Assembly (NCBI GenBank): GCA_015061115.1
Contig: SUXE01000001.1
Span: forward strand, 124,001-188,000
Direction of reading: 5' to 3'
Origin: Bacteroidales bacterium
GTDB taxonomy: Bacteria > Bacteroidota > Bacteroidia > Bacteroidales > Paludibacteraceae
Length of the DNA: 64,000 nucleotides
A program made the translations under genes and the position numbers. Positions 51,123-60,054 of this stretch are shown here, piece after piece (the first letter of the stretch is position 1; each line of letters opens with the position of its first letter). Under the pieces are notes generated by a model. It was not told where the DNA came from, did no database searches, and saw only the letters and a list, made by a program, of their open reading frames with translations.

Positions 51123-52394
51123 ATGCTAACACTAAAGGTAATTACAGAGAACACGGATGAGGTTGTCCGCAAGTTGGCGAGAAAAGGTTTTGACGCCAAA
51201 GAGGTGATTGGTAAAATCATTGAACTAGATAAGATTCGTAAGTCGACTCAGGCTGAGCTTGACGCAAATTTGGCTGAAACAAATGCGATTTCAAAGAGCG
51301 TTGGCGCTCTTATGAAGGAAGGCAAGAAGGCTGAGGCAGAGGAGGCTAAGAGCAAGGTTGCTTCTATCAAAGAGAAGTCGAAGGAACTTGATGCTAAGAT
51401 GAGTGAGGCTATTGAGAAGATCAACTCACTTCTATATACAATTCCTAACATGCCTTACGATGATGTTCCTGATGGCAAGACTGCTGAGGATAATGTCGTT
51501 GTTAAGATGGGTAACGAGATTCCTGAATTGGGTGAAGATGCCCTTCCTCACTGGGAGATCGCTAAAAAATACAATTTGATTGATTTTGAACTTGGTGTAA
51601 AGATTTCTGGTGCTGGATTCCCTGTTTATATCGGTAAGGGAGCTCGTCTTCAGCGTGCACTTATCAATTTCTTCTTGGATGAGGCAAGAAACGCAGGATA
51701 CACAGAGATTATGCCGCCTACAGTTGTAAACCAGGCTTCAGGTTTTGGTACAGGTCAGTTGCCAGACAAAGAGGGTCAGATGTACCACTGTGAGGTTGAT
51801 GATCTATATTTGATCCCAACAGCAGAGGTGCCTGTCACTAACATCTATCGTGATGTGATCCTTGATGAGAAGGATCTTCCAATCAAGAATTGCGCTTACA
51901 CTCAGTGCTTCCGTAGAGAGGCTGGTTCATACGGTAAGGATGTTCGTGGTTTGAACCGTCTTCACGAGTTCTCTAAGATTGAGATCGTAAGAATTGATAC
52001 TCCTGAGCATTCTAAGGAGAGCCACAAAGAGATGTTGGCTCACGTAGAGAGCTTGGTTAAGAAACTTGAACTTCCATATCGTATTCTTCACCTATGCGGT
52101 GGTGATATGAGCTTCACAGCTGCTACATGCTACGACTTTGAGGTTTATTCAGCCGCACAGAAAAGATGGTTGGAGGTTTCGTCTGTTTCTAACTTCGATA
52201 CTTACCAGGCAAACCGTTTGAAATGCCGTTACAAGGGAGCTGACAAGAAGACTCAGCTTTGCCATACATTGAATGGTTCAGCTATGGCTCTTCCTAGAAT
52301 CGTCGCTGCTTTGCTTGAGAACAACCAGACAGAGAAGGGTGTTCGCGTTCCAAAGGTGCTTGTCCCTTACATGGGTTGCGAATATATCGACTAA
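51123..52394 (+). CDS. serS: Seryl-tRNA synthetase
   Basis: A 423-residue class II synthetase that charges tRNA-Ser. The N-terminal coiled-coil arm (about 30-100, rich in Lys, Glu, Ala) is followed by the catalytic domain: PTAEVPVTNIYRD (serine site), motif 2 in YTQCFRREAGSYGKD and motif 3 in LNGSAMALPRIVAALLENNQ. It ends at a normal family position. It has its own promoter and terminator and is a single-gene unit. Confidence 0.97.
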   Translation: MLTLKVITENTDEVVRKLARKGFDAKEVIGKIIELDKIRKSTQAELDANLAETNAISKSVGALMKEGKKAEAEEAKSKVASIKEKSKELDAKMSEAIEKINSLLYTIPNMPYDDVPDGKTAEDNVVVKMGNEIPELGEDALPHWEIAKKYNLIDFELGVKISGAGFPVYIGKGARLQRALINFFLDEARNAGYTEIMPPTVVNQASGFGTGQLPDKEGQMYHCEVDDLYLIPTAEVPVTNIYRDVILDEKDLPIKNCAYTQCFRREAGSYGKDVRGLNRLHEFSKIEIVRIDTPEHSKESHKEMLAHVESLVKKLELPYRILHLCGGDMSFTAATCYDFEVYSAAQKRWLEVSSVSNFDTYQANRLKCRYKGADKKTQLCHTLNGSAMALPRIVAALLENNQTEKGVRVPKVLVPYMGCEYID

Positions 52395-52418
52395 TCCGGT
52401 TGTAGGATATAAAATAAA

Positions 52419-52453
52419 AATAGACGTTGCTAAATGCAACGTCTATTTTTTTG
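52419..52453 (+). terminator. Intrinsic terminator of serS
   Basis: TAGACGTTGC and GCAACGTCTA form a perfect 10-base stem with a 5-base loop and a run of seven T. Confidence 0.88.
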
Positions 52454-52536
52454 TCATTTGTTGAAATTCGCGGGTGTAGTAAGGGGGGGCGTTATTCCCT
52501 TTGAAATCTTGTGATTCCCTACTGCATGGCTCCTCG

Positions 52537-53055
52537 TTAAATACTATATCTGATGTAGTTCTTCACCACGAAGGCAATAACTTTTAGGAATATTGTGCTC
52601 GTTATCCAATATGTTATTGTAGACAATGTGATATAGCAAAGAATATCTAGCAAATGGTATTTCTCAAAAAACGATTTTTCTTCTGTGTTGTTGTCAATTT
52701 CGTAGTTGACGATCTCAGCTTCTTTGGCAAGTCTTTTAGCTCTTACCTTTGATTCATAATAGTTGTATACAATTGTCACTATTGAAAGGAAGAGCGTGAT
52801 AAATAAACCTTTGCCTAATATGTAGTGATTCTTTACTGTTACTATATTTTCTGTCGCAAAACGGATGATTGCTCGTGTGTGTAACTGATATTCAATCAAT
52901 ACCGCAAGATTGCATACTAGATATAGCAATATAATAAATGTAATCAAACTAAGAGTTTTCTTTATTTTGATCTGCTTCTTGTCGCTGATGTTCAATTTGT
53001 GGTTGAGACAACAAGCGATTATAGAAACAATTATAGCATAAGGTAATACCATCAT
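52537..53055 (-). CDS. Hypothetical membrane protein
   Basis: A 172-residue protein with four hydrophobic helices (MVLPYAIIVSIIACCL, TLSLITFIILLYLVCNLAVL, LFITLFLSIVTIVYNYYES, DILCYITLSTITYWITSTIF) and a charged cytoplasmic-looking loop (KVRAKRLAKEAEIVNYEIDN). No family recognised. It stands alone on the minus strand between serS and adk, and neither a promoter nor a terminator is obvious. Confidence 0.55.
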   Translation of the reverse strand: MMVLPYAIIVSIIACCLNHKLNISDKKQIKIKKTLSLITFIILLYLVCNLAVLIEYQLHTRAIIRFATENIVTVKNHYILGKGLFITLFLSIVTIVYNYYESKVRAKRLAKEAEIVNYEIDNNTEEKSFFEKYHLLDILCYITLSTITYWITSTIFLKVIAFVVKNYIRYSI

Positions 53056-53131
53056 GTCTTGTTCAATGTCTCTCGTTTTATTCCCATACCAGCTTCACTG
53101 TTGATAATGGGGTGTAAATTAATCAAAATAA

Positions 53132-53163
53132 AACAGATGCTGTTTTATACAGCACCTGTTGTT
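53132..53163 (-). terminator. Intrinsic terminator of adk
   Basis: On the minus strand AACAGGTGCTGT pairs with ACAGCATCTGTT (one G-T pair), followed by a short T run. Confidence 0.75.
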
Positions 53164-53176
53164 TTGTCGTAATCTA

Positions 53177-53749
53177 TTAAGCGTTCTCGATAGCTTTCTT
53201 GATATCAGCGAAGATAGACTCGATTGAGCCCATACCCTTGATAGAAGCATACTTACCTTCCTTCACGTAGAAGTCCTTCAATGGAAGTGTCTGGTTGAAG
53301 TATGTAGACAAACGCTTCTTTGCTGTCTCTGCGTTATCGTCTGAACGACCTGATGTCTTACCTCTCTCTACGATTCTCTTGATAAGCTCGTCTTCCTCAA
53401 CTTCAAGACCAACAACTACATTGATCTGAGTGCCACGCTCCTTCAACATTGCGTTAAGAGCCTCTGCCTGAGCGATTGTACGTGGGAAACCGTCGAAGAT
53501 AACACCTGGGATATTCTTACCTTTGCTGTCTAGTACTGATGCAAGGATGTCGATGATTAGGCTGTCTGGCACCAACTGTCCGTTGTCCATGTAACCCTTT
53601 GCTGTCTTGCCAAGCTCTGTACCGTTTGCGATCTCAGCTCTTAGTACATCACCTGTTGAGATGTGAGCCAAACCAAACTCCTTGATGATAAGTTCGCTCT
53701 GTGTTCCCTTTCCTGAACCTGGAGCTCCGAAAATCACTACGTTTTTCAT
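53177..53749 (-). CDS. adk: Adenylate kinase
   Basis: A 190-residue short-form kinase that interconverts ATP, AMP and ADP. P-loop IFGAPGSGKGTQSELI, AMP site HISTGDVLRAEI and the family signature VIFDGFPRTIAQAEAL are all intact; the LID region is the short type without zinc cysteines (RGKTSGRSDDNAETAKKRL). It lies 36 bases after hpt on the same strand, so the pair is probably co-transcribed for purine salvage and balance. Confidence 0.96.
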   Translation of the reverse strand: MKNVVIFGAPGSGKGTQSELIIKEFGLAHISTGDVLRAEIANGTELGKTAKGYMDNGQLVPDSLIIDILASVLDSKGKNIPGVIFDGFPRTIAQAEALNAMLKERGTQINVVVGLEVEEDELIKRIVERGKTSGRSDDNAETAKKRLSTYFNQTLPLKDFYVKEGKYASIKGMGSIESIFADIKKAIENA

Positions 53750-53785
53750 CTTTATTTGTTTAAAATTCGTTTAATTTCTCTTTTA

Positions 53786-54328
53786 TTAGTCAATGCACTT
53801 ATATATAGAATCTAGATTTCTCGCATTGCCGTCGAAATCTAATCCGTATCCCACCACGAATTCTTTCGATATTGAGAATCCGCAATAGTCGGCTTTGATG
53901 TCAGTTTTGTTGTTTTCTGGTTTGACGAGAAGACTGGCGATCTTCACTTTTGTCGCACCCATCGCTTTGAGGTCTGCTGCAAACTGTTTCATTGTGATGC
54001 CTGAGTCTATAATATCCTCCACCACGATGCATGTCCTGCCTTCGACGCTGGCTGGAATGGAAATCTCTCGTTTTAGTGATCCACTGCTTTGTGTGCCTTC
54101 GTAGGATGAATATTTCACGAATACCATGTCGACAGCCGTGGGGATAGTTCTCAACAAATCAGCGGCAAATACATAGGCTCCTGAAAGCATCACTATGAAT
54201 AGTGGGTTTTCTGACGCGTTCTCTTGCCAAATTGTCTTGCCTAGTTCACAGACGCGCGTGTGTAATTCCGCAGCGCTTATCATAGGAATAAACGTTTTGC
54301 CTGCTATTTTTATTGTATCTTTACTCAT
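53786..54328 (-). CDS. hpt: Hypoxanthine phosphoribosyltransferase
   Basis: A 180-residue type I phosphoribosyltransferase that converts hypoxanthine or guanine to the nucleotide. The PRPP-binding motif VVEDIIDSGITMKQF is complete, and the flexible loop KYSSYEGTQSSG and the C-terminal FVVGYGLDFDGNARN purine site fit the family. A -7 box (minus-strand TAAATTTG, 54358-54365) lies 30 bases upstream. Forms a unit with adk. Confidence 0.93.
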   Translation of the reverse strand: MSKDTIKIAGKTFIPMISAAELHTRVCELGKTIWQENASENPLFIVMLSGAYVFAADLLRTIPTAVDMVFVKYSSYEGTQSSGSLKREISIPASVEGRTCIVVEDIIDSGITMKQFAADLKAMGATKVKIASLLVKPENNKTDIKADYCGFSISKEFVVGYGLDFDGNARNLDSIYKCID

Positions 54329-54357
54329 ATTTTTGCGTCTTATGAAATAAAATTATG

Positions 54358-54365
54358 CAAATTTA
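54358..54365 (-). promoter_or_regulatory. -7 box for hpt-adk
   Basis: Minus-strand TAAATTTG matches TAnnTTTG; ATTG at 54386-54389 lies 20 bases further, near the -33 consensus. Confidence 0.5.
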
Positions 54366-54443
54366 ATGCATTATTCGCAAAAACGCAATTTTTTAGTTTT
54401 GTGAAAATGCAATTTTGCCAAAGTTTTGTGCAGTTATATATTG

Positions 54444-55424
54444 TTATTTCTGCATAAACAACACGTCGTAGCTGGTCTGGATCTGTTCGAAGCGTTTCAA
54501 CAGTTCGTTTGTCTCCGCTGTGGATTTTCCTTTCATCTTGTGTGGGTGACACTTCTGCACCAAAGCGTTGTACGCTGATTTGATTGTGTAGTCATCAGCT
54601 GTTTCGTCAAGACCTAATGTTTGCAGGGCTTTTTTGCGTAGCTCTGCTTTCGACTCTTCTTTGTCTGTCATGACGACTCTTATTCCATGGGCATGCTCCA
54701 TCTGACGGATAATCTCGTTGTCTATCCTCAATGTTTTGCCGATCTGACGCATTTTTTCCGCTTCTTCAGGCACTATGCATCCATCGTCTGATGCGACGTC
54801 ATACAGAGCATAGAATAGGTCGAGTGGGAATGTCTCGTCTACCTTATCAGCATAGGCAAGCACCGTCGCACAATATTTCTTATAATCTGTGGCATGGTAT
54901 CCGAGTGTGAGTTTGAATGTGTTGTTCATCTCAAAACACTCCTTTGGAAACTTCTTTTTGAAGAAGTCGAACACTTTATCTCTTTCTCTGTCTGTGATAT
55001 ATCCGTCACTTCTGACCACCATGCTGAACAGGAATGGGATTCCGATGCTGTAGGAATTGATGTTGTTTGTGGAGTCGTCAAGATATTTGAGATGCTCGAA
55101 ATAGTGCTTTTTCTCGTTGTTGTCCTGTAGATGAAGACTGATGACAAGTCCTCCATAGATACCACAAAGCACAACTGCTGGGAGCATTATTATTGGAGAG
55201 AAAAGACTGTATCCGATTATGATTCCGGCAATTGTGGATATGAATGCGGCATGAAGATATATTCTTCGGCTTGTGACATTCAATGCGATTCCGAAGGAGA
55301 TGACGGAGAGCAACAGCAGATAGCGGTCGTATTCATACAGTGATAGGATGATGCCGATCACAGAGAGTACGAAGACTGTCGTTGATACTATGTCAAATAC
55401 GTTGTTTCTCATTGGACTGTACAA
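54444..55424 (-). CDS. TerB/DnaJ-like membrane protein with degenerate HPD motif
   Basis: A 326-residue DjlA-like protein. Four N-terminal hydrophobic segments (about 10-95) are followed by a TerB-type helical domain (about 125-245: FLFSMVVRSDGYITDRERDK, then FYALYDVASDDGCIVPEEAE) and a C-terminal J domain from about 270. In the J domain, the invariant HPD tripeptide that activates DnaK is His293-Pro294-His295 (QKCHPHKM), so the usual co-chaperone activity may be weak or lost. Its start is either of two ATG codons four residues apart. Confidence 0.8.
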   Translation of the reverse strand: MYSPMRNNVFDIVSTTVFVLSVIGIILSLYEYDRYLLLLSVISFGIALNVTSRRIYLHAAFISTIAGIIIGYSLFSPIIMLPAVVLCGIYGGLVISLHLQDNNEKKHYFEHLKYLDDSTNNINSYSIGIPFLFSMVVRSDGYITDRERDKVFDFFKKKFPKECFEMNNTFKLTLGYHATDYKKYCATVLAYADKVDETFPLDLFYALYDVASDDGCIVPEEAEKMRQIGKTLRIDNEIIRQMEHAHGIRVVMTDKEESKAELRKKALQTLGLDETADDYTIKSAYNALVQKCHPHKMKGKSTAETNELLKRFEQIQTSYDVLFMQK

Positions 55425-55478
55425 TTGCTCGTATAGAATCTTTATTCATGATTTTCCGAACACTTTTGTATCGGAGGA

Positions 55479-55790
55479 TTATAAATGCATTATTTTTTTC
55501 TCCTCGCTGATAAAGTATTGGATCAATCTTGTATAAATATCTTCGATAATGTCAGGATTCAAACCTTTTTCCTCTGCCCACTGGCGACGTTTCTCTATGA
55601 CGGCTTTCTTTCGGTCGGATGCTTCTGCACTGGCCGATGTCTTTTCTTTGTATTTGACAACTTCCTTTACATAGTCGAAACGTTCGCTCAATAATGTGAT
55701 GATCGCATTATCGATATTGTCGATCTCATTACGCACATCGTTGATGTTCTGACATTCCGAAGGCTTTTTATTTGTTACGTTTGTTTCCAA
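55479..55790 (-). CDS. Type II chorismate mutase
   Basis: A 103-residue all-helical protein of the AroQ/PheA N-terminal class: VRNEIDNIDNAIITLLSERF with the catalytic Arg near residue 20, YVKEVVKYKEK with the active-site Lys, and DRKKAVIEKRRQWAEEKGL. It would convert chorismate to prephenate, or act as an isochorismate-pyruvate lyase. The start codon appears to be TTG at 55790; no in-frame ATG exists before the conserved part. It stands 54 bases upstream of the TerB/J gene on the same strand. Confidence 0.8.
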   Translation of the reverse strand: METNVTNKKPSECQNINDVRNEIDNIDNAIITLLSERFDYVKEVVKYKEKTSASAEASDRKKAVIEKRRQWAEEKGLNPDIIEDIYTRLIQYFISEEKKIMHL

Positions 55791-55960
55791 AATATAAAAT
55801 CTATAGTTGTTGTAAATCGCTCACGAAATTACAATTTTTTTCTGTTATGTGTCAGTAAAAAATCCTATAGTTCACAAAAGAGACGTTTTTTGGGTCTGGA
55901 TGCTAATTTACTCATTATGAAATCTGCATCCTGAATTTTATCTATCTGCGTTTTCTTTGT

Positions 55961-55968
55961 ATATTTGT
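55961..55968 (+). promoter_or_regulatory. -7 box for the helicase operon
   Basis: TATATTTG matches TAnnTTTG and lies 20 bases before the ATG at 55989. A -33 box is unclear. Confidence 0.5.
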
Positions 55969-55988
55969 ATCAGGAAAAGAATTTTCAG

Positions 55989-58154
55989 ATGAATATAGAC
56001 ATTTTCAAAGATCTAAACGATAGTCAGCAGGAGGCTGTCCGCTCTACTGAGGGTAGGGTACGTGTGGTGGCTGGCGCAGGTGCTGGCAAGACTAAGACTC
56101 TTGCAGCAAGATATGCTTTCATCGTGTCTGCTTTGGGTATCGACCCTGCTAATATCCTTTGCCTTACTTTCACCAACAAGGCGGCTAAGGAGATGACTCA
56201 ACGTATCGCCAAACTTGTGGATAAGGGCAACTACAGTGATTTCGTATGCACCATCCATGGCTTTTGCGTGAAGTTTCTCCGTGCTGAAATCTATCATATC
56301 GGATTCCCTAAGTCGTTTACAATCATTGATGTTGAGGATCAGAAACAGATTGCCCATCAGGTACTCGACCATCTTGGTGTTGACAAAAGTGTCAAAAATA
56401 TAAATAGCTTCCTTTCTGGTATAGCTGGCCGTAAGTCGACGGGTGGGTACGTGGAGACGTATCTGACCCAGTCTGCCAATAAGATAGATGTGGAAAACTG
56501 CCGTGATGAGTTTGAACTCTACATCGCTATGCAGTTGAAACTGTTTGCTCTTGATTTTGACGACCTTATTCATCTCACTCTCTATATTCTTCACGCTTTT
56601 CCTGAAGTGCTTGCCCATTGGCAGCAGGAATTAAACTATGTGATGATTGATGAGGCTCAAGACTGTAACACTACAGACTGGAATCTTGTGGAGCTTCTTT
56701 CTGAAGGATGTGGCAACCTCTTTATCGTGGGTGATCCAGACCAGGCTATCTATGAATGGCGTGGTTCTGATCCTGGCTATTTTGTGAAGTTTGAGGCCGA
56801 CAAGGATATCGTGCTCAACCGTAATTATAGGTCGACGCAGGGGATTCTCGACGTCGCCAACAGCGTGATCAAACATAATAAGAATCGTATCGACAAGGAC
56901 CTCTATACAAAAAAGGATGCTGGTCCGTCTATTGTCCATTTCCACGCGGCATCGGAGCAGAAAGAGGCTGAGTGGATTGTGAAGCAGATCAAGAAGAAGA
57001 TGGCCGAGGGTGACACAAACGCCAGTGATTTCGCTGTGCTATATCGAGCCTCATATCTTTCTCGTTTTATCGAGCAGAATCTGATGAAGCATAACATCCC
57101 TTACCAGATTTGGGGTGGTATACGTTTCTTTGAACGTAAGGAGATCAAAGATGCTCTGTCTTACCTCCGTCTGATTGCCGCCGACGATGATCTGTCTTTC
57201 CTTCGTATCTGCAATGTCCCTGCTCGTAAGATGGGAAAGAGCACCGTCTCCGCTCTTCAGGCTCTTGCTCAGAAAGAGCAGAAATCGCTTTTCGAGACTC
57301 TTTGCTGGCACCGCGACGAGCAACCGTTCAAAAAGGAACCTATCGCTAAATTCATTGATAATGTGAACGACTGGCGTTCCAAAGCTCCGTACACAAAGAT
57401 TTCTCAACTGCTTGAAAGCGTGCTGAAGGAGAGTGGATTGAAAGATGAAATCCGCACCGACGGTGATGACGACCGTCTGCAGAATGTGCTTGAACTTGTC
57501 AGTTCGGTGAAGTATTATGAGGATACATCAGAAGAGGCTCCAAACTTGGTGTCGTATCTTCAGGATGTGGCTCTGTATACAAATGCCGACTATACGAAAG
57601 AGACTGATTCAGTGAAACTTATGACTATCCATCAGTCGAAGGGACTGGAGTTCCCTCATGTCTTTGTTGTCGGCCTGAGCGACGGAATTTTCCCAAGCCT
57701 CCGCGCTATACGTGAGCGTAAGAATCTTGCGGAAGAGGAGGAGAGACGTCTGATGTATGTGGCTGTGACACGTGCAGAGAAGACGTTGATGCTTACTGAG
57801 AGTGAGGGATATAATGCTGCTACTCAGGCGGAAAAATATCCGTCGAGATTCCTTCTTGAAATCAAACGAGAACTTTTTGTGACTGAGGGTAAGATGGATC
57901 CGATTCTTTGGGAGAATACCAAGAGACTTGCTGGAGAAGACAATCAGTCTCGTCCGCTTTTCGATACGGTTGTGAAGAGCGACTATTTCCATGAGGGAGA
58001 TCTTGTACGTCATGAGATATTCGGCGATGGAGTGGTGATCAGCACAGATCAGAGCCGTGACACTGTCAATGTGAAGTTTGAAAACGGAAACAGAAATCTG
58101 CGTCCATCTTTCATAAAGAAGATTTCGGATATCGAAAACTCTTTGCTCAACTAA
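55989..58154 (+). CDS. UvrD/PcrA-type DNA helicase
   Basis: A 721-residue superfamily 1 helicase. Motif Q LNDSQQEAVRS, Walker A GAGAGKTKT (29-37, with Ala where Ser is usual), motif II MIDEAQD, motif III GDPDQAIYEWRGSDP, motif IV NYRST, motif V KLMTIHQSKGLEFPHVFVVG, and motif VI MYVAVTRAEKTL are all present. A C-terminal Tudor-like segment (GDLVRHEIFGDGVVISTD) matches PcrA. It unwinds DNA 3' to 5' in excision repair and replication restart. ATG at 55989 chosen by the promoter. A phosphoesterase gene follows after 14 bases. Confidence 0.93.
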   Translation: MNIDIFKDLNDSQQEAVRSTEGRVRVVAGAGAGKTKTLAARYAFIVSALGIDPANILCLTFTNKAAKEMTQRIAKLVDKGNYSDFVCTIHGFCVKFLRAEIYHIGFPKSFTIIDVEDQKQIAHQVLDHLGVDKSVKNINSFLSGIAGRKSTGGYVETYLTQSANKIDVENCRDEFELYIAMQLKLFALDFDDLIHLTLYILHAFPEVLAHWQQELNYVMIDEAQDCNTTDWNLVELLSEGCGNLFIVGDPDQAIYEWRGSDPGYFVKFEADKDIVLNRNYRSTQGILDVANSVIKHNKNRIDKDLYTKKDAGPSIVHFHAASEQKEAEWIVKQIKKKMAEGDTNASDFAVLYRASYLSRFIEQNLMKHNIPYQIWGGIRFFERKEIKDALSYLRLIAADDDLSFLRICNVPARKMGKSTVSALQALAQKEQKSLFETLCWHRDEQPFKKEPIAKFIDNVNDWRSKAPYTKISQLLESVLKESGLKDEIRTDGDDDRLQNVLELVSSVKYYEDTSEEAPNLVSYLQDVALYTNADYTKETDSVKLMTIHQSKGLEFPHVFVVGLSDGIFPSLRAIRERKNLAEEEERRLMYVAVTRAEKTLMLTESEGYNAATQAEKYPSRFLLEIKRELFVTEGKMDPILWENTKRLAGEDNQSRPLFDTVVKSDYFHEGDLVRHEIFGDGVVISTDQSRDTVNVKFENGNRNLRPSFIKKISDIENSLLN

Positions 58155-58168
58155 AAACAGAAGGATTT

Positions 58169-58660
58169 ATGGCAACGAGGATAGGTATTATGTCTGATAC
58201 CCATGGCTATTGGGACGACAGATATTTGAAATATTTTGAGGATTGTGATGAGATCTGGCATGCCGGAGACATCGGTAACGGTATCCTTGAACGTTTGAAG
58301 GAGAAGAAAATGGTGCGTGCCGTGCGTGGCAATGCCGACGGTGGAGATGTCAGGCTCAACTGCAAAGATATTCTTCGCTTCACGGTTGAGGAGGTAGACG
58401 TTTTGCTTACCCACATCGGTGGCTACCCTGGACATTATAATCCGAACGTACGTCAGGAATTTTTGAAATCCGCTCCACGCTTGTTCGTTTGTGGTCATAG
58501 CCATATATTGAAGGTTATGGCGGATAAAAAGTTTGGAATGCTTTGTGTTAACCCAGGAGCTGCAGGCAGATATGGTCAGCAGACTGTACGCACGCTGATC
58601 CGTCTTGTCATCGATGGTGACACGATGCGTGATTTGGAGGTTATCGAACTCACTTGGTGA
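58169..58660 (+). CDS. YfcE/MJ0936-type metallophosphoesterase
   Basis: A 163-residue phosphodiesterase. Metal ligands are in GIMSDTHGYWDD, WHAGDIGNG, VRGNADGG and LLTHIGGYPGHYN, then FVCGHSHILKV and a short NPGAAGRYG end, all as in the YfcE family. It hydrolyses phosphodiesters; the physiological substrate is unknown. It follows the helicase by 14 bases and is probably in the same transcript. Confidence 0.9.
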   Translation: MATRIGIMSDTHGYWDDRYLKYFEDCDEIWHAGDIGNGILERLKEKKMVRAVRGNADGGDVRLNCKDILRFTVEEVDVLLTHIGGYPGHYNPNVRQEFLKSAPRLFVCGHSHILKVMADKKFGMLCVNPGAAGRYGQQTVRTLIRLVIDGDTMRDLEVIELTW

Positions 58661-58672
58661 TGTGTTGCCTTT

Positions 58673-58722
58673 AGAGATCGGGCAACCACAAGAGATTGGG
58701 CAACCACAAGGGGTGCCCCTAC
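58673..58722. repeat. 18-base direct repeat with hairpin end
   Basis: AGAGATCGGGCAACCACA is followed by a second copy with one change (C to T), then AGGGGTGCCCCT. GGGCAACC and GGTGCCCC can partly pair, so it may act as a hairpin in the gap before the MATE gene. Confidence 0.6.
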
Positions 58723-58734
58723 AAAAGAATTTTT

Positions 58735-60054
58735 ATGTCAAGAATACAATTATCAGATCATTTTAATTTTAAGAGACTTCTGCTGTTTACATATCCGTCT
58801 ATGCTTATGGTGATATTCACCTCTATCTATAGCATTGTGGATGGTGTGATGGTATCAAACTTTGTCGGCACGACTCCGTTTGCCGCGCTCAACCTCATTT
58901 GGCCGTTTGTCGCGGTGCTTGGTTCCATTGGTTTCCTTCTTGGCACAGGTGGATGCGCATTGGTGGCAAAGACGATGGGTGAGGGTGAGAGTGACAAAGC
59001 CAAAAGTATATTTTCTTTGCTCACCTATACAGCATTGACTTTTTCTGTTGTATTGGGTGTGTTGGGACTATTTTTCACACGTGATGCGGCGATTTTCCTT
59101 GGTGCTGAAGGTGAGATGGTGGAGCATTGCGTCGTCTACGCTCAGATCCTTCTTATCTGTCTGCCGACCTATGTTATGCAGGTCTATTTCCAATCGTTTC
59201 TGATTGTGGCGGAACGGCCTAGGTATGCCATGTGGGTGACGATTGCCGCAGGAGTGAGCAACATGGTGTTTGATGTCGTTTTCATTGGCTTTTTCGATAT
59301 GGGTATCGCAGGAGCTGCATGGGCGTCGAATGTCGGAATGGCTATCGGAGGATTTGTGCCTCTCTATTATTTCTACAAAAGAAAATGGCTTCGTCGTTGC
59401 CACTGGGATTTTACGGCGATAAGAAAGGCTTGTTCCAACGGTCTTTCTGAACTGGTGCTGAATATCTCATTGTCGTTGGTGAGTATGCTGTATATGTATC
59501 AGCTTATCCGACAGAGTGGGGAAGACGGTGTTGCTGCCTACGGTGTGATTTCATATTTCGCATTCACTTTTGCGGCTCTTTTCATCGGCTACGGTATCGG
59601 AGTGTCGCCAGTGGTGAGCTATCATTATGGGGCTGAAAACAAGAGAGAGATGCACAGTCTGTTGAAAAAGAGTATGACTATAGTAGTGACTGCAGGAATT
59701 GTTATCGCTTTGATCGCACAGGTTTTGGCTCGTCCGCTATCCGTCATCTTCGTCGGATATGATGAGGCTCTGCTCGAGTTGACGGTGCATGCTTTCCGTA
59801 TCTATTCGCTGCATTTCATTGTGACTGGAATCAACATCTTCGCTTCGGAATTCTTCACAGCGTTGAACAACGGTCCTATATCTGCTCTGATCTCTCTGAC
59901 ACGTACGCTGGTGCTTGAAAGTGGCTGTGTATTGCTCTTGCCATTCTTGTTTGGCATCGAGGTGATATGGTGGGCTGTGCTTGTGGCAGAGACGTTGGCG
60001 ATGCTGTTGTCGCTATCGTTGATATTCAAATACAGGAAACGTTATGGATACTAA
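58735..60054 (+). CDS. MATE-family efflux transporter
   Basis: A 439-residue membrane protein with about 12 helices. The N-terminal segment FTYPSMLMVIFTSIYSIVDGVMVSN, here divided as FTYPSMLMVIFTSIY and SIVDGVMVSN, and GTGGCALVAKTMGEG, are typical of MATE transporters, which export drugs or metabolites with Na+ or H+. The internal repeat at GVAAYGVISYFAFTFAALFI confirms two bundles. ATG at 58735 chosen; an upstream in-frame start at 58696 would lie in the repeat hairpin. It overlaps the DMT gene by 11 bases. Confidence 0.9.
   Translation: MSRIQLSDHFNFKRLLLFTYPSMLMVIFTSIYSIVDGVMVSNFVGTTPFAALNLIWPFVAVLGSIGFLLGTGGCALVAKTMGEGESDKAKSIFSLLTYTALTFSVVLGVLGLFFTRDAAIFLGAEGEMVEHCVVYAQILLICLPTYVMQVYFQSFLIVAERPRYAMWVTIAAGVSNMVFDVVFIGFFDMGIAGAAWASNVGMAIGGFVPLYYFYKRKWLRRCHWDFTAIRKACSNGLSELVLNISLSLVSMLYMYQLIRQSGEDGVAAYGVISYFAFTFAALFIGYGIGVSPVVSYHYGAENKREMHSLLKKSMTIVVTAGIVIALIAQVLARPLSVIFVGYDEALLELTVHAFRIYSLHFIVTGINIFASEFFTALNNGPISALISLTRTLVLESGCVLLLPFLFGIEVIWWAVLVAETLAMLLSLSLIFKYRKRYGY

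Noticed and set aside
56073-56093. Walker A of the helicase reads GAGAGKT instead of GAGSGKT
   Set aside because: Ser to Ala at this position is tolerated in P-loops, and all other helicase motifs are intact, so it is not a sign of inactivity.
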